A stretch of 64,000 nucleotides of DNA from DASWJZ01 sp038211615 (GTDB lineage: Bacteria; Pseudomonadota; Alphaproteobacteria; Rhizobiales; Afifellaceae). Below the pieces are notes generated by a model. That model was not told the DNA's origin. It worked only from the letters and a program-made list of their open reading frames with translations, and did not search any database. Every line of letters begins with the position of its first letter. Positions within the stretch are counted from its first letter, which is position 1. Location of the stretch: the NCBI GenBank assembly GCA_038211615.1, contig JBBQVL010000011.1, forward strand, positions 13,890-77,889, read 5' to 3'. Positions 26,039 through 34,843 of the stretch are shown one piece after another. The translations under genes and the position numbers were made by a program.

Positions 26039-26085
26039 CCCGGCCGACCTGCGAGGGGGAAGGGGGCATGAGGAGGTCGGCCGGG
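26039..26085. repeat. 12-bp perfect inverted repeat (stem-loop)
   Basis: CCCGGCCGACCT at 26039-26050 and AGGTCGGCCGGG at 26074-26085 pair perfectly around a 23-base purine-rich loop, 80 bp after the lipid kinase stop. It could act as a terminator-like structure, though no T-run follows, or be part of a small RNA. Confidence 0.75.
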
Positions 26086-26354
26086 TTATCGGCCGCTGGC
26101 CTCTCGTTGCCGAGGTTGGGAGGACCCGGGCAAACGAATGAGAGGGAGCGACGCGCTCTTTGGTATGCCTCGACGAGAACATCCCAAAGCACAGGGAAAA
26201 CGCGCCGCAGCCAGCCGGGTTCCACCTGGCGTCAAATTTTTCTTGCTTGCTTCCTTACTGAAGCTAAGTGACTGTAGGAAACTGACAAAAATGCGCAAAC
26301 AAGCCGACGCAGTCTGCAAGAAGCAATTTGAATCAACCGAAACGCGCCTGCCTC

Positions 26355-26380
26355 GGAACTTCCCCGCGGGGTTCCCCGTT
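26355..26380 (+). promoter_or_regulatory. EcfG-dependent promoter of nepR-ecfG
   Basis: GGAAC at 26355-26359 and CGTT at 26377-26380 are separated by exactly 17 bp, a full match to the alphaproteobacterial general-stress promoter. The spacer is palindromic (TTCCCCGCGGGG). It implies that the sigma factor activates its own operon. Confidence 0.8.
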
Positions 26381-26468
26381 GATCGCTGCCGGAACAGCAG
26401 AGGCTGTGTCAGGCGCGGGTCGCCGGGTGGCCAAGAGGGTCGCGGGGGCGGGCGCTTGGAGACGATAA

Positions 26469-26705
26469 ATGGCGAAGGCTACGGGAGTCCCGGCAGGCAA
26501 GCCCAAGAAGAAAGGCAAGACCATGCAGACCGGGACCGGGCAGGTCGCCTCAACGGGCACCGGCCCGCAGGTGGATTCGCGCATCCAGAATGAGATCGGG
26601 AAGCATCTCCGCGCGCACTACGACGATGTCATGAATGAGCCGGTCCCCGACAAATTCATGGAACTGCTGATGCAGCTCGAGCAATCCGTCACGCGCAAGA
26701 AATAG
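26469..26705 (+). CDS. nepR: Anti-sigma factor NepR
   Basis: 78 residues. After a basic, disordered N-terminus comes the NepR core: QVDSRIQNEIGKHLRAHYDDVMNEPVPDKFMELLMQLE, two helices that bind sigma EcfG and, under stress, the receiver-sigma hybrid PhyR. The gene is 9 bp from ecfG and is preceded by an EcfG-type promoter. An in-frame ATG at 26523 is an alternative start that would remove the lysine-rich tail. Confidence 0.93.
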   Translation: MAKATGVPAGKPKKKGKTMQTGTGQVASTGTGPQVDSRIQNEIGKHLRAHYDDVMNEPVPDKFMELLMQLEQSVTRKK

Positions 26706-26714
26706 GCATCGCAA

Positions 26715-27263
26715 ATGGCTGTTTCCAAGGCCTTGCGAGATGATCTCCTCGCCTCGATACCGAACTTGCGCGCTTTTGCGGTCTCCTTGACTGGCAGCAG
26801 CGAGCGGGCCGACGATCTCGTGCAGGAGACGCTCATGAAGGCGTGGGCGAAGTTCCATACCTTCCAGGAAGGCACCAACCTCCGCGCGTGGCTCTTCACG
26901 ATTCTCCGCAATGAGTTCTATTCCCAGCTCCGCAAGCGCGGCCGCGAGGTGGAAGATGTCGAGGGCGCTTACACCGCTCGCCTCGCCACCCAGCCGGCCC
27001 AGGGCGGTCACATGGACATGAACGATTTCCGCCGTGCGCTAGGCGAACTTCCCGCTGACCAGCGCGAGGCGCTGATCCTCGTCGGCGCGTCGGGATTTTC
27101 CTACGAGGAAGCGGCCGAGATCTGCGAATGCGCCGTTGGCACCATCAAGAGCCGCGTAAGCCGCGCGCGCACGCGCCTTGCCGAGATCCTCAAGCTCGAA
27201 GAGGGCGAAACATACGGGGGCGACCCGATGTCCGCCAGCGTCATCAGCCGCACTATTGCCTGA
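26715..27263 (+). CDS. ecfG: General stress ECF sigma factor EcfG
   Basis: 182 residues. Region 2 (FAVSLTGSSERADDLVQETLMKAWAKF, then NLRAWLFTILRNEFYSQLRKRGREVED) and region 4 (ALGELPADQREALILVGASGFSYEEAAEICECAVGTIKSRVSRARTRLAE) match the EcfG (ECF15) group closely. It drives the general stress regulon when NepR is sequestered by phosphorylated PhyR. Pairing with nepR and the GGAAC-N17-CGTT site make the identity secure. No phyR or dedicated sensor kinase is adjacent. Confidence 0.96.
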   Translation: MAVSKALRDDLLASIPNLRAFAVSLTGSSERADDLVQETLMKAWAKFHTFQEGTNLRAWLFTILRNEFYSQLRKRGREVEDVEGAYTARLATQPAQGGHMDMNDFRRALGELPADQREALILVGASGFSYEEAAEICECAVGTIKSRVSRARTRLAEILKLEEGETYGGDPMSASVISRTIA

Positions 27264-27288
27264 AGCGCGCTGCTTGGCGGTACGGCGT

Positions 27289-28329
27289 TCAGCCGGACGC
27301 GACCTTCCCGTCGAATTCTTCTTCGAGGAAGCGCATCAGCGCTGTCTCCGCCTGGTCCAGGCCGGCACGCGTCGGCCCCTGCATGATCGAGCGGCTCAGC
27401 CGTTCGTTCGCGAATGCTTCCACCACCATCGGATGAACGTAGCTCGATCGGGTAACCGCCGGCGTGTTGGCAAGCGTCTCGGCCGTCTCCTTCATCACGG
27501 ATGCGACGATCTTCTTCCGCCCGGACTCGGAGTTCGTTGCCACGACCTGGCACAGCGTCGCGAGCGCGTGTGAGGTGGCGGCGAAGGTGCGGAAGTCCTT
27601 CGCCGTCACGCGTTTTCCCGCCGCCTCGCGGAGATAGGCGTTGAGGTCGCTGGCGGTCAGCTTGCAGCGCCGATTGTCGTCGTCGCGAAACGCAAAGAGA
27701 TGTTTCCGGCCGCGTTGTTTCAGGTTGCGGAGGCGCGTCAGCAGGATCGGGTCGCGAATTGTCTTGCGGATGGTCTTGCCGCTCTTGCCGGTGAAATTCA
27801 GAAACACCTTCGTGCCGTTAAGCTGCACGTCGCGGTTCAGGAGCGTGGTCGCGCCGCGCCCGCCTTCGTCGGTTCCACTGTGACCGGACCGCAGCAGCGC
27901 TCGGTCGATGAGTCGCCCCGCGACGGCCGCCGCGTAGCGGCGGTCAGTCTTGCGCCGCGCGAGGTCCTTCTCGATGCTGGCGCGGATTTTTGGCAGCGCC
28001 CTGCCGAAACGGAGCAGCCGTTCGGCTTTCACTCTGTCCCGGATGGCGGTCCAGTCCTCGTGGTAGCGATATTGCAGGCGCCCCAGGGCGTCTTTTCCGA
28101 TCGCCTGGATGTGCGATTGCGAATCAGGCGCGATGCATACGTCGGCCCAGGCTGGAGGGATGACCAGTGCACGAATCCGCGCGATGGTCTTGGCGTTGCG
28201 GATGGTTCGTCCGTGGGCGTCCTGGTAGACGAAACCTCGACCGCTCCTGCGGCGGACGATGCAGAGCGAATCGGTTTCCACGTAGTGGAGTCCTTGCCGT
28301 CGCGCCCTGCGGGCGAGGTCCTCGCTCAT
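27289..28329 (-). CDS. DNA topoisomerase IB (poxvirus-type)
   Basis: 346 residues with an N-terminal domain (GFVYQDAHGRTIRNAKTIARIRALVIPPAW), a catalytic domain with the conserved KDFRTFAATSHAL helix, and the nucleophilic tyrosine in SSYVHP near residue 305. It relaxes supercoils by nicking one strand through a 3'-phosphotyrosine link. Bacterial members are patchily distributed, and in alphaproteobacteria are often found close to stress-regulated genes; here it is convergent with ecfG (25 bp). Confidence 0.94.
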   Translation of the reverse strand: MSEDLARRARRQGLHYVETDSLCIVRRRSGRGFVYQDAHGRTIRNAKTIARIRALVIPPAWADVCIAPDSQSHIQAIGKDALGRLQYRYHEDWTAIRDRVKAERLLRFGRALPKIRASIEKDLARRKTDRRYAAAVAGRLIDRALLRSGHSGTDEGGRGATTLLNRDVQLNGTKVFLNFTGKSGKTIRKTIRDPILLTRLRNLKQRGRKHLFAFRDDDNRRCKLTASDLNAYLREAAGKRVTAKDFRTFAATSHALATLCQVVATNSESGRKKIVASVMKETAETLANTPAVTRSSYVHPMVVEAFANERLSRSIMQGPTRAGLDQAETALMRFLEEEFDGKVASG

Positions 28330-28503
28330 GCACCACCCGGAAATCTCGTCGGCAAGGAACGCTCCCCCGCGCCCTCCGTTCCGCTTGCCTGTTGTAGTGT
28401 CGGTGCCGGATATGGCAGAAAAAGCCGAATGGCCGCGGCAGGTTGCCCGCGCGTTGATCGCCAGCTACCTAGTGTCCTCTCCCAGCCCCCAGGATTTGCT
28501 CCC

Positions 28504-30804
28504 ATGGATGTTTCCACTCCGCCAAAATTCGGAATGGGCGCCTCGCCGCGCCGCATCGAGGACGGATCCCTCATCCGGGGTCTCGGGCGCTACACTGATG
28601 ATGTGACCCCGGCGGGCGCGCTCACAGCTTACGTGCTTCGCTCCACCGTCGCCCATGCGCGGATCAAGGTCGGCGATCTTTCGGCGGCGCGCGCTGCAGA
28701 AGGGGTGCACCTTGTCTGGGTCGCCGCGGATGTAAGCGATCTCGACTTCATGCCCTCGCTGGCGCACGGGCCGGTGCAGGCGGAGTTCTACGTTCCGCCG
28801 TTCCCTGTCCTCTGCGGAGATGTCGTGCGGCATGTGGGCGACGCCATTGCCTTCATCGTCGCCGACGATCTCGACAGTGCGAAGTCTGCCGCCGAACTGA
28901 TCGACGTGGACTACGACGCCCTGCCGGCCAGCGCCGACACCGCGCACGCGCTTGACGCCGATGCACCGCTCGTCTGGCCCGACCGCGGCACCAATCTCGC
29001 GCTCGAATACACCGCCGGCGACAAGGCCGCGACCGATGCGGCTTTCTCGAAGGCTGCGAAGGTTGCCACGCTCAGCGTCGTCAACAACCGCATCGTCTGC
29101 AACTACATGGAGCCGCGCGCCATCGTCGTGGAGCGCGACAAGGCTACCGGCCGCCACACCGTGACGGTCGGCTCGCAGGGCGTGCACGGCATGCGCGACG
29201 CCATGTGCAAGGTCCTGAAGATCGACGCCAAGACGATGCGGGTGATCACGCCCGACGTCGGCGGCGGCTTCGGCACGAAGGCCTTCAATTATCGCGAATA
29301 TCCGCTGGCCGTGAAGGCGGTGGACGCGCTTGGCAAGCCCGTGAAGTGGGTGTCCGACCGAAGCGAGCATTTCCTCGCCGACGCGCATGGGCGCGACCAC
29401 GTCTCGATCGGCTCGCTGGCGCTCGACGCGAACGGCCGCATCCAGGCGCTGCGGGTCGAGATCGTCGCGAACATGGGCTCCTACTTCAGCCAGTTCGGCG
29501 CGATCATTCCGTGGTTCGCCGTGGTCATGATGACCGGCGTCTACGACATCCAGAATGTGCATGCCGTCTGCAAGGGCGTCTTCACGCACAGCGTGCCGAC
29601 CGACGCCTATCGTGGCGCCGGCCGCCCCGAGGCGGCCTTCCTGATCGAGCGTCTGATGGACGAAGCGGCCCGCGTGACAGGACTTTCTCCGACCGAGATA
29701 CGCCGCCGGAACTTCATCCGTCCCGACCAGATGCCCTACACGACGGTCACCGGAAACGTCTACGATTCCGGCGAGTTCGCCGCGCACATGGACCAGTCCC
29801 TCGCGCGCGCGGAAGCCGCAAGCTTCGACGCCCGGGTTGCGGAGAGCAAGGCCCGGGGCAAGATCCGCGGGCTCGGGTTCAGCACCTATGTCGAGATCTG
29901 CGCCTTCAAGGGCTCGGAGCCGGCGAAGGCGGTGCTGGAGACGGACGGGACTGTCAGCCTCCACATCGGCACGCAGTCGACGGGCCAGGGCCATCGCACG
30001 GCCTACGCACAGTTCGTCGCGGGTCCGCTCGGTCTCGACTACGACCGCATACGCGTGGTGCAGGGCGATTCCGATGCGCTTCCGGCAGGCGGCGGCACCG
30101 GCGGCTCGCGCTCCATCCCGCTCGGCGCTCCCTCGGTCGACCGCGCGTCGCGCACCCTCGCCGACCAGATCAAGGCGCTCGCCGCCGACGAGCTGGAAGC
30201 CGGGGTCGGCGATATCGAGCTCATCAACGGAACGGCGCGGGTCGTCGGCACCGACCGCAGCCTTTCCTACGCGGATGTGGCCGCGCGCGCGAAGGACAAG
30301 GCGAAGCTCATCGCCATCGGCGAATTCACCGCGGAGGAGCAGACCTACCCGAACGGCACGCATGTCTGCGAAGTCGAGATCGATCCCGATACGGGCCACA
30401 CGGATGTAGTGCGCTACACCATGGTCGACGATTTCGGGGCGACGGTGAATCCGAGCCTGCTCGCGGGCCAGGTGCACGGTGGCGTGGCCCAGTCGATCGG
30501 TCAGGCGCTGCTCGAGCAGACGTTTTACGATGCCGACGGCCAGCTGGTCAGCGCGACCTTCAACGACTACGCCATGCCGCGTGCCGACGACTTCCCCTAT
30601 TTCGACTTCCAGACGCGGAACGTCCCGTGCAAGTGGAATGCCCTCGGCATCAAGGGAGCAGGCGAGGCCGGAACGATCGGCGCTACGCCGGCGGTGATGA
30701 ACGCCGTCGTCGACGCGCTCAACCGGGCTTATGGCATCCGCAATATCGACATGCCGGCGACGCCGCTGCGCATCTGGGACGCTATACGGGCCGCGAAAGC
30801 CTGA
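28504..30804 (+). CDS. Xanthine dehydrogenase-family molybdopterin subunit, form-II CoxL-like
   Basis: 766 residues. The large subunit of molybdenum hydroxylases: an N-terminal PRRIEDGSLIRGLGRYTDD domain, then molybdopterin-binding segments (TPDVGGGFGTK, STGQGHRTAYAQ, GIKGAGEAGTIGATPAV). The active-site loop reads AYRGAGR, the form-II type of CO-dehydrogenase-like proteins, not the AYxCSFR loop of true CO dehydrogenase. The iron-sulphur and FAD subunits are not adjacent, so the partner genes must lie elsewhere. The substrate is probably an aldehyde or N-heterocycle. The start at 28504 is preferred to far-upstream codons that overlap topoisomerase IB. Confidence 0.9.
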   Translation: MDVSTPPKFGMGASPRRIEDGSLIRGLGRYTDDVTPAGALTAYVLRSTVAHARIKVGDLSAARAAEGVHLVWVAADVSDLDFMPSLAHGPVQAEFYVPPFPVLCGDVVRHVGDAIAFIVADDLDSAKSAAELIDVDYDALPASADTAHALDADAPLVWPDRGTNLALEYTAGDKAATDAAFSKAAKVATLSVVNNRIVCNYMEPRAIVVERDKATGRHTVTVGSQGVHGMRDAMCKVLKIDAKTMRVITPDVGGGFGTKAFNYREYPLAVKAVDALGKPVKWVSDRSEHFLADAHGRDHVSIGSLALDANGRIQALRVEIVANMGSYFSQFGAIIPWFAVVMMTGVYDIQNVHAVCKGVFTHSVPTDAYRGAGRPEAAFLIERLMDEAARVTGLSPTEIRRRNFIRPDQMPYTTVTGNVYDSGEFAAHMDQSLARAEAASFDARVAESKARGKIRGLGFSTYVEICAFKGSEPAKAVLETDGTVSLHIGTQSTGQGHRTAYAQFVAGPLGLDYDRIRVVQGDSDALPAGGGTGGSRSIPLGAPSVDRASRTLADQIKALAADELEAGVGDIELINGTARVVGTDRSLSYADVAARAKDKAKLIAIGEFTAEEQTYPNGTHVCEVEIDPDTGHTDVVRYTMVDDFGATVNPSLLAGQVHGGVAQSIGQALLEQTFYDADGQLVSATFNDYAMPRADDFPYFDFQTRNVPCKWNALGIKGAGEAGTIGATPAVMNAVVDALNRAYGIRNIDMPATPLRIWDAIRAAKA

Positions 30805-30906
30805 GGGGCGCGTCGGCGTTCTCCGGGCATCGATCCATGCATTCGGGATTTTCGTAATCGCCGTTTCCCCGCCTGGGGGAAACGGCACGTCAGGCGCGGT
30901 AGAAGA

Positions 30907-31833
30907 ATGAACCCCGGCCGCGGCATCGCGCTGAAGATCGCCTCAACCTTCGTCTTCACGCTGATGTCCGTCTGCGTGAAGCTGGTGGCGGATCGCGTAC
31001 CCGCCGGCGAGATCGTCTTCGCCCGTTCCTTCTTCGCGCTCATCCCCGTCTCCGGGATGCTCCTCTGGCAGGGGCTGCTCCTCAAGTCGCTGGAGACCGA
31101 CCGGCCGTGGTTGCACGCCAGCCGCGGCGCGATCGGCATTTCCAGCATGGCCTTCGGCTTCATGGCGCTCGGCTATCTGCCGCTGCCGGAGGCGATGATG
31201 ATCGGCTATGCCGCGCCGCTGATGGTGGTGGCGCTCTCGGCGATCATCCTCTCCGAGATCGTGAGGGTGTACCGCTGGACGGCGACGGCGGTCGGGTTCA
31301 TCGGCATCGTCATCATCCTGTGGCCGAACCTGACCTTCTTCATGGGCGGCGGCTCGCATGCGCTTCAGCACGCGGCGCTGCTCGGCGCGGTCTTTGCGCT
31401 ATGCGGCGCCTTCTCGTCGGCGTTCGCCGCAATCACGATTCGCTCGATGACGCGGACGGAATCGACCGGCTCGATCGTGATCTACTTCGCGATCAGCGGC
31501 ACGGTGATCTCGCTGGTCTCGATTGCCTTCGGCTGGATCGTCCCGAACGCGCACGACGCCTATCTCCTCGTCGCGATCGGGTTGCTCGGCGGGACCGGGC
31601 AGATCCTCATGACCTCCGCGTATCGCAATGCCGACGCCGCTACCGTCGCCTCATTCGAGTATGTCTCGATGCTATGGGGCCTGACGTTCAGCTACCTGAT
31701 CTTCGGCGAAGCGCCGACGGAAACCGTCATCGCCGGCGGCGCGATCGTCATCGGCGCGGGCATCTTCATCATCTTCCGCGAACGGGCGCTCGGAATCGAG
31801 CGGCGGCGGGCCGCGATGCCGCCCGCCGGCTGA
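30907..31833 (+). CDS. EamA/DMT family permease
   Basis: 308 residues, ten hydrophobic helices arranged as two EamA repeats. FTLMSVCVKLVADRVPAGEIVFARSFFALI and the second-half SFEYVSMLWGLTFSYLIFGEAPT are typical of drug/metabolite transporters of the RhaT/PecM group. Export of an amino acid or other small metabolite is likely, but the substrate is unknown. It stands 102 bp after the molybdenum enzyme and may be transcribed with it. Confidence 0.9.
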   Translation: MNPGRGIALKIASTFVFTLMSVCVKLVADRVPAGEIVFARSFFALIPVSGMLLWQGLLLKSLETDRPWLHASRGAIGISSMAFGFMALGYLPLPEAMMIGYAAPLMVVALSAIILSEIVRVYRWTATAVGFIGIVIILWPNLTFFMGGGSHALQHAALLGAVFALCGAFSSAFAAITIRSMTRTESTGSIVIYFAISGTVISLVSIAFGWIVPNAHDAYLLVAIGLLGGTGQILMTSAYRNADAATVASFEYVSMLWGLTFSYLIFGEAPTETVIAGGAIVIGAGIFIIFRERALGIERRRAAMPPAG

Positions 31834-31901
31834 CCGGAGCTGGCGGCTCCCGGGTGGACGGCATCGGCTCCCGCTTTGGCGGAAGCCGGTGCTCGCGAAG
31901 C

Positions 31902-32753
31902 TCATCCCTTGTAGGCGACGACCTTCTGCTTCTGCTTGCCGAGCTTCTCCACGGCGAGCTCCATCACGTCGCCGGCCTTCAGGAAGATCGGCTGCGGCTT
32001 CTTGCCCTGGCCGACACCCGGCGGCGTGCCGGTCGTCACTACGTCGCCCGGTTCGAGCACCATCCGGCTCGACAGGAAGGATACCAGCTCCGCCACGCTG
32101 AAGATCATGGTGTTGGTATTCCCGGTCTGCATCCGCTGGCCGTTCACGTCGAGGGACATGGCGAGATTCTGCGGATCGCCGATCTCGTCGGCGGTGACCA
32201 GCCAGGGCCCGAGCGGGCCGAAGGTCTCGGCGCTCTTGCCCTTGATCCACTGGCCGGTGCCCTCGAGCTGCCAGAAGCGCTCCGACACGTCGTTGCAGAT
32301 CATGTAGCCGAGCACGTAGCTCAAGGCGTCCGCCTGGCTCACATACGAGGCGCGCTTGCCGATAACGAAGGCGAGCTCCACTTCCCAGTCGAGCTTCTGC
32401 GAGCCCTTCGGAACGATCACGTCGTCGTCCGGGCCGCACGCCGAGCTCGGGGCCTTGGAGAAGAGCACGGGCTCCTTCGGCACGGGCATGTTTGATTCCG
32501 CCGCGTGGTCGGCGTAGTTCAGGCCGATCGCGATGAAATGGCCGGGCCGCGCGACAGGCGATCCGAAGCGGGGACTTCCCTGCACCGCCGGCAGCTTCGC
32601 CGGATCGAGGCCGGAGAGCCGCTGCGTCAGGTCGAGCGTCATGAGATGCGGATGAAAATCCTGCACCTCGGCGGAAAGGTCGCGAAGCTGCCCCGTCTTG
32701 TCGATGAGCCCCGGCTTTTCGGCGCCCTTGGCGCCGTAACGAACAAGCTTCAT
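31902..32753 (-). CDS. Fumarylacetoacetate hydrolase family protein
   Basis: 283 residues. The FAH catalytic domain shows the metal-site residues in LNYADHAAES, KAPSSACGPDD, WEVELAFVIGK and YMICNDVSER, then GPLGPWLVTADEIGDPQNL and TGTPPGVGQGKKPQPIFLKAGD. Close relatives are ureidoglycolate lyase-like or 2,4-diketo-3-deoxy-sugar acid hydrolases; the sequence alone does not pick one. It cleaves a C-C bond of a diketo acid, with magnesium. It appears monocistronic. Confidence 0.92.
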   Translation of the reverse strand: MKLVRYGAKGAEKPGLIDKTGQLRDLSAEVQDFHPHLMTLDLTQRLSGLDPAKLPAVQGSPRFGSPVARPGHFIAIGLNYADHAAESNMPVPKEPVLFSKAPSSACGPDDDVIVPKGSQKLDWEVELAFVIGKRASYVSQADALSYVLGYMICNDVSERFWQLEGTGQWIKGKSAETFGPLGPWLVTADEIGDPQNLAMSLDVNGQRMQTGNTNTMIFSVAELVSFLSSRMVLEPGDVVTTGTPPGVGQGKKPQPIFLKAGDVMELAVEKLGKQKQKVVAYKG

Positions 32754-32948
32754 TTGAGCGGATGTCCACGCTGGTCATTGCAAAGGCAACCTGCTTCGCA
32801 CCGCCGCACCGGCCGATCAAGCGGGGCATTGTTCCGAATTTGTCTCACGGCCTAGGACAGGTGCGCCGCGCGATGGTGCGGTCCCTCCGGGGCGAGGCCT
32901 CCGTCGCGCGTTCATATTTCCTTAACCATCCAAATCCGGCGGCGGGCG

Positions 32949-32966
32949 CTGTCACAAAATTGCTAA
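32949..32966 (+). promoter_or_regulatory. Pho-box-like site upstream of plcP
   Basis: CTGTCAC-AAAA-TTGCTAA: the first half matches six of seven bases of the rhizobial PhoB half-site CTGTCAT, with the usual 4-base A-rich spacer; the second half is poor (three of seven). It lies 37 bp before the plcP start. The context (phosphate-stress lipid genes) raises its value. Confidence 0.45.
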
Positions 32967-33002
32967 GCGAATCAGCCATTAAGAGGGAAAACAGGGGATG
33001 TG

Positions 33003-33809
33003 ATGCCCGCAGCGCTCCCGGCGCGCCACGTGCGCACCCTTTTCATTTCTGATGTGCATCTGGGTACGCGTGGCTGTCAGGCGGACCTGCTGCTCGATTT
33101 CCTCCGCCACTACGACGCCGAGACGATCTACCTCGTCGGCGACATCGTCGACGGCTGGCGACTGCGGCGTGCCTGGCACTGGCCGCAATCGCACAACGAC
33201 GTGGCGCAGAAGTTTCTCCGCAAGGCGCGGAAGGGCGCGCGGGTCGTCTATATTCCGGGAAACCACGACGAGTTCCTGCGCAACTACCTCGGCACGCATT
33301 TCGGCGGCGTCGAGGTGCGCGACACCGACGTGCACGTGACGGCCGACGGCCGGCGGCTTCTCGTCATCCACGGTGATCAGTTCGACGTCGTCGTCCGCCA
33401 CGCCCGCTGGCTCGCGCATTTCGGCGACTGGGCCTATTCGACCGCCCTCAACCTCAACACCTTCGTGAACATGGCGCGCCGGAGATTCGGCTTCTCCTAC
33501 TGGTCGCTCTCGTCGTGGGCGAAGCTCAAGGTGAAGAACGCGGTGAATTTTATCGGCGCCTTCGAGGAGGCGCTGGCGCGCGAGGCGCGTGAGCACGCGA
33601 TCGATGGCGTCATCTGCGGCCACATCCACTACGCCGCGATGCACAACGATTTCGGCATCGCCTACTACAATTGCGGCGACTGGGTGGAGAGCTGCACGGC
33701 GCTGGTCGAGCATCACGACGGGCGCTTCGAGATCATCCGCTGGGCGGACAGGGCGGCCGAGATGCGCCACGAGCCGGCAAGCCCGCGCTCCGAACCCATC
33801 GCCGCGTGA
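33003..33809 (+). CDS. plcP: PlcP-like metallophosphoesterase (phospholipase C of phosphate-stress lipid remodelling)
   Basis: 268 residues. All calcineurin-like motifs are present: ISDVHLGT, VGDIVDGW, IPGNHDEF, VIHGDQFD and CGHIHYA. The family is often labelled UDP-2,3-diacylglucosamine diphosphatase (LpxH), but the RTLFISDVHLGTRGCQADLL-type N-terminus and the overlap with a GT4 glycosyltransferase fit PlcP, which splits phosphatidylglycerol and zwitterionic phospholipids to diacylglycerol when phosphate is scarce. It overlaps the next gene by GTGA and has a Pho-box-like site upstream. An LpxH-type role cannot be excluded. Confidence 0.8.
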   Translation: MPAALPARHVRTLFISDVHLGTRGCQADLLLDFLRHYDAETIYLVGDIVDGWRLRRAWHWPQSHNDVAQKFLRKARKGARVVYIPGNHDEFLRNYLGTHFGGVEVRDTDVHVTADGRRLLVIHGDQFDVVVRHARWLAHFGDWAYSTALNLNTFVNMARRRFGFSYWSLSSWAKLKVKNAVNFIGAFEEALAREAREHAIDGVICGHIHYAAMHNDFGIAYYNCGDWVESCTALVEHHDGRFEIIRWADRAAEMRHEPASPRSEPIAA

Positions 33810-34843
33810 GCGACACTCCCATCCGTCTGGCGCTCGTCACCGACGCCTGGTTTCCCCAGGTGAACGGCGTCGTGAACTCGATCGACAAGGTCGTGCGGAT
33901 CCTGCGGGCGCGGGGCGATGAGATCACCGTCATCGGTCCTGACCGCTTCCGCACCCTGCCGTGCCCGACCTACCCGGAAATTCCCCTCGCGCTGCCTGGC
34001 TGGGGCGAGATCGGACGCCTGATCGAGGCCGAGGGGCCGGCGCTCGTCCACATCGCCACCGAAGGCCCGCTCGGCATCCTGGCGCGACGCTATTGCATGG
34101 CGCGGAAGCGGCCGTTCACGACCAGCTACCACACGAAGTTCCCCGAATACCTCTCGGCGCGCGTGCCGGTCCCGCAGTCCTGGGGCTACGCCTATATGCG
34201 CCGCTTCCACAATGCCGGCTGCGGTTGCATGGTGGCGACCATGTCGCTCCGCGACGACCTCGCGCGGCGTGGCTTCAACAACCTCCTGTTCTGGTCGCGC
34301 GGCGTGGACAGCACGCTCTTCCGGCCGCGGCCGGGAGCCGATCTGCATCTGCCGCGACCGGTCTTCCTCTGCGTCGGGCGGGTGGCGGTGGAGAAGAACC
34401 TCGAAGCCTTCCTGAAGCTCGATCTCCCCGGCTCGAAGGTGGTGGTGGGCGACGGGCCGGCGCGTGAGGGGCTGTCGCGCGCCTATCCGCGGGCGCACTT
34501 CCTCGGCGCGCTCCCGATCGAACTGCTGACGGAGGCGTATGCCGCCGCCGATGTGTTCGTGTTTCCGAGCATGACCGACACCTTCGGCAACGTGATGCTG
34601 GAGGCGCTCGCCTCAGGCGTGCCGGTGGCCGCCTTTCCGGTGACCGGTCCAAGGGACGTCATAACCGATCCGCGGGCGGGCGTGCTCGATACCGACCTCC
34701 GCAAGGCGGCGCTTGGGGCGCTCAGGCTGTCGCGCGAGGCGGCGCGCGCGTTCGCCCTCGGCTTCAGCTGGGAGGCAAGTGCTTCCGCCTTCCGCGACAA
34801 CATCCTGATCGGCAATGGCGTGAAGGCCCGCGCCGCCGCTTGA
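33806..34843 (+). CDS. agt: GT4 glycosyltransferase, Agt-like diacylglycerol glycosyltransferase
   Basis: 345 residues starting at a GTG overlapping plcP. The N-terminal TDAWFPQVNGVVNSI loop, the central SRGVDSTLFRPRPG and FLCVGRVAVEKNLEAFL, and the C-terminal VFPSMTDTFGNVMLEALASG (GT4 ExxGxxxLEA-type nucleotide-sugar motif) mark a retaining family 4 transferase. In Agrobacterium-type bacteria such enzymes make glyco-lipids from the diacylglycerol released by PlcP. Function is inferred from the pair; the sugar donor is not predictable. Confidence 0.82.
   Translation: MSDTPIRLALVTDAWFPQVNGVVNSIDKVVRILRARGDEITVIGPDRFRTLPCPTYPEIPLALPGWGEIGRLIEAEGPALVHIATEGPLGILARRYCMARKRPFTTSYHTKFPEYLSARVPVPQSWGYAYMRRFHNAGCGCMVATMSLRDDLARRGFNNLLFWSRGVDSTLFRPRPGADLHLPRPVFLCVGRVAVEKNLEAFLKLDLPGSKVVVGDGPAREGLSRAYPRAHFLGALPIELLTEAYAAADVFVFPSMTDTFGNVMLEALASGVPVAAFPVTGPRDVITDPRAGVLDTDLRKAALGALRLSREAARAFALGFSWEASASAFRDNILIGNGVKARAAA

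Larger units (their letters stand above)
25959..26468. other. 510-bp region between lipid kinase and nepR
   Basis: No gene was recognised. It contains a strong inverted repeat at 26039-26085, an AT-rich stretch at 26230-26350 with a TTCTTGCTTGCTTCC pyrimidine track, and the EcfG-type promoter at 26355-26380, which implies an untranslated leader of about 80 nt for nepR. Small open frames inside it lack coding character. phyR, usually found here, is absent. Confidence 0.6.

Noticed and set aside
28504..30804. Aerobic carbon monoxide dehydrogenase CoxL
   Set aside because: The active-site loop is AYRGAGR, not AYxCSFR, and coxM/coxS are absent.
28465..30888. Minus-strand open frame of 807 codons
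   Set aside because: Antisense to the molybdenum hydroxylase subunit, whose motifs are complete on the plus strand.
33003..33809. LpxH (UDP-2,3-diacylglucosamine diphosphatase) as the function
   Set aside because: Motifs fit the superfamily, but the coupling with a GT4 transferase and the Pho-box-like site fit PlcP better. Kept as an alternative only.
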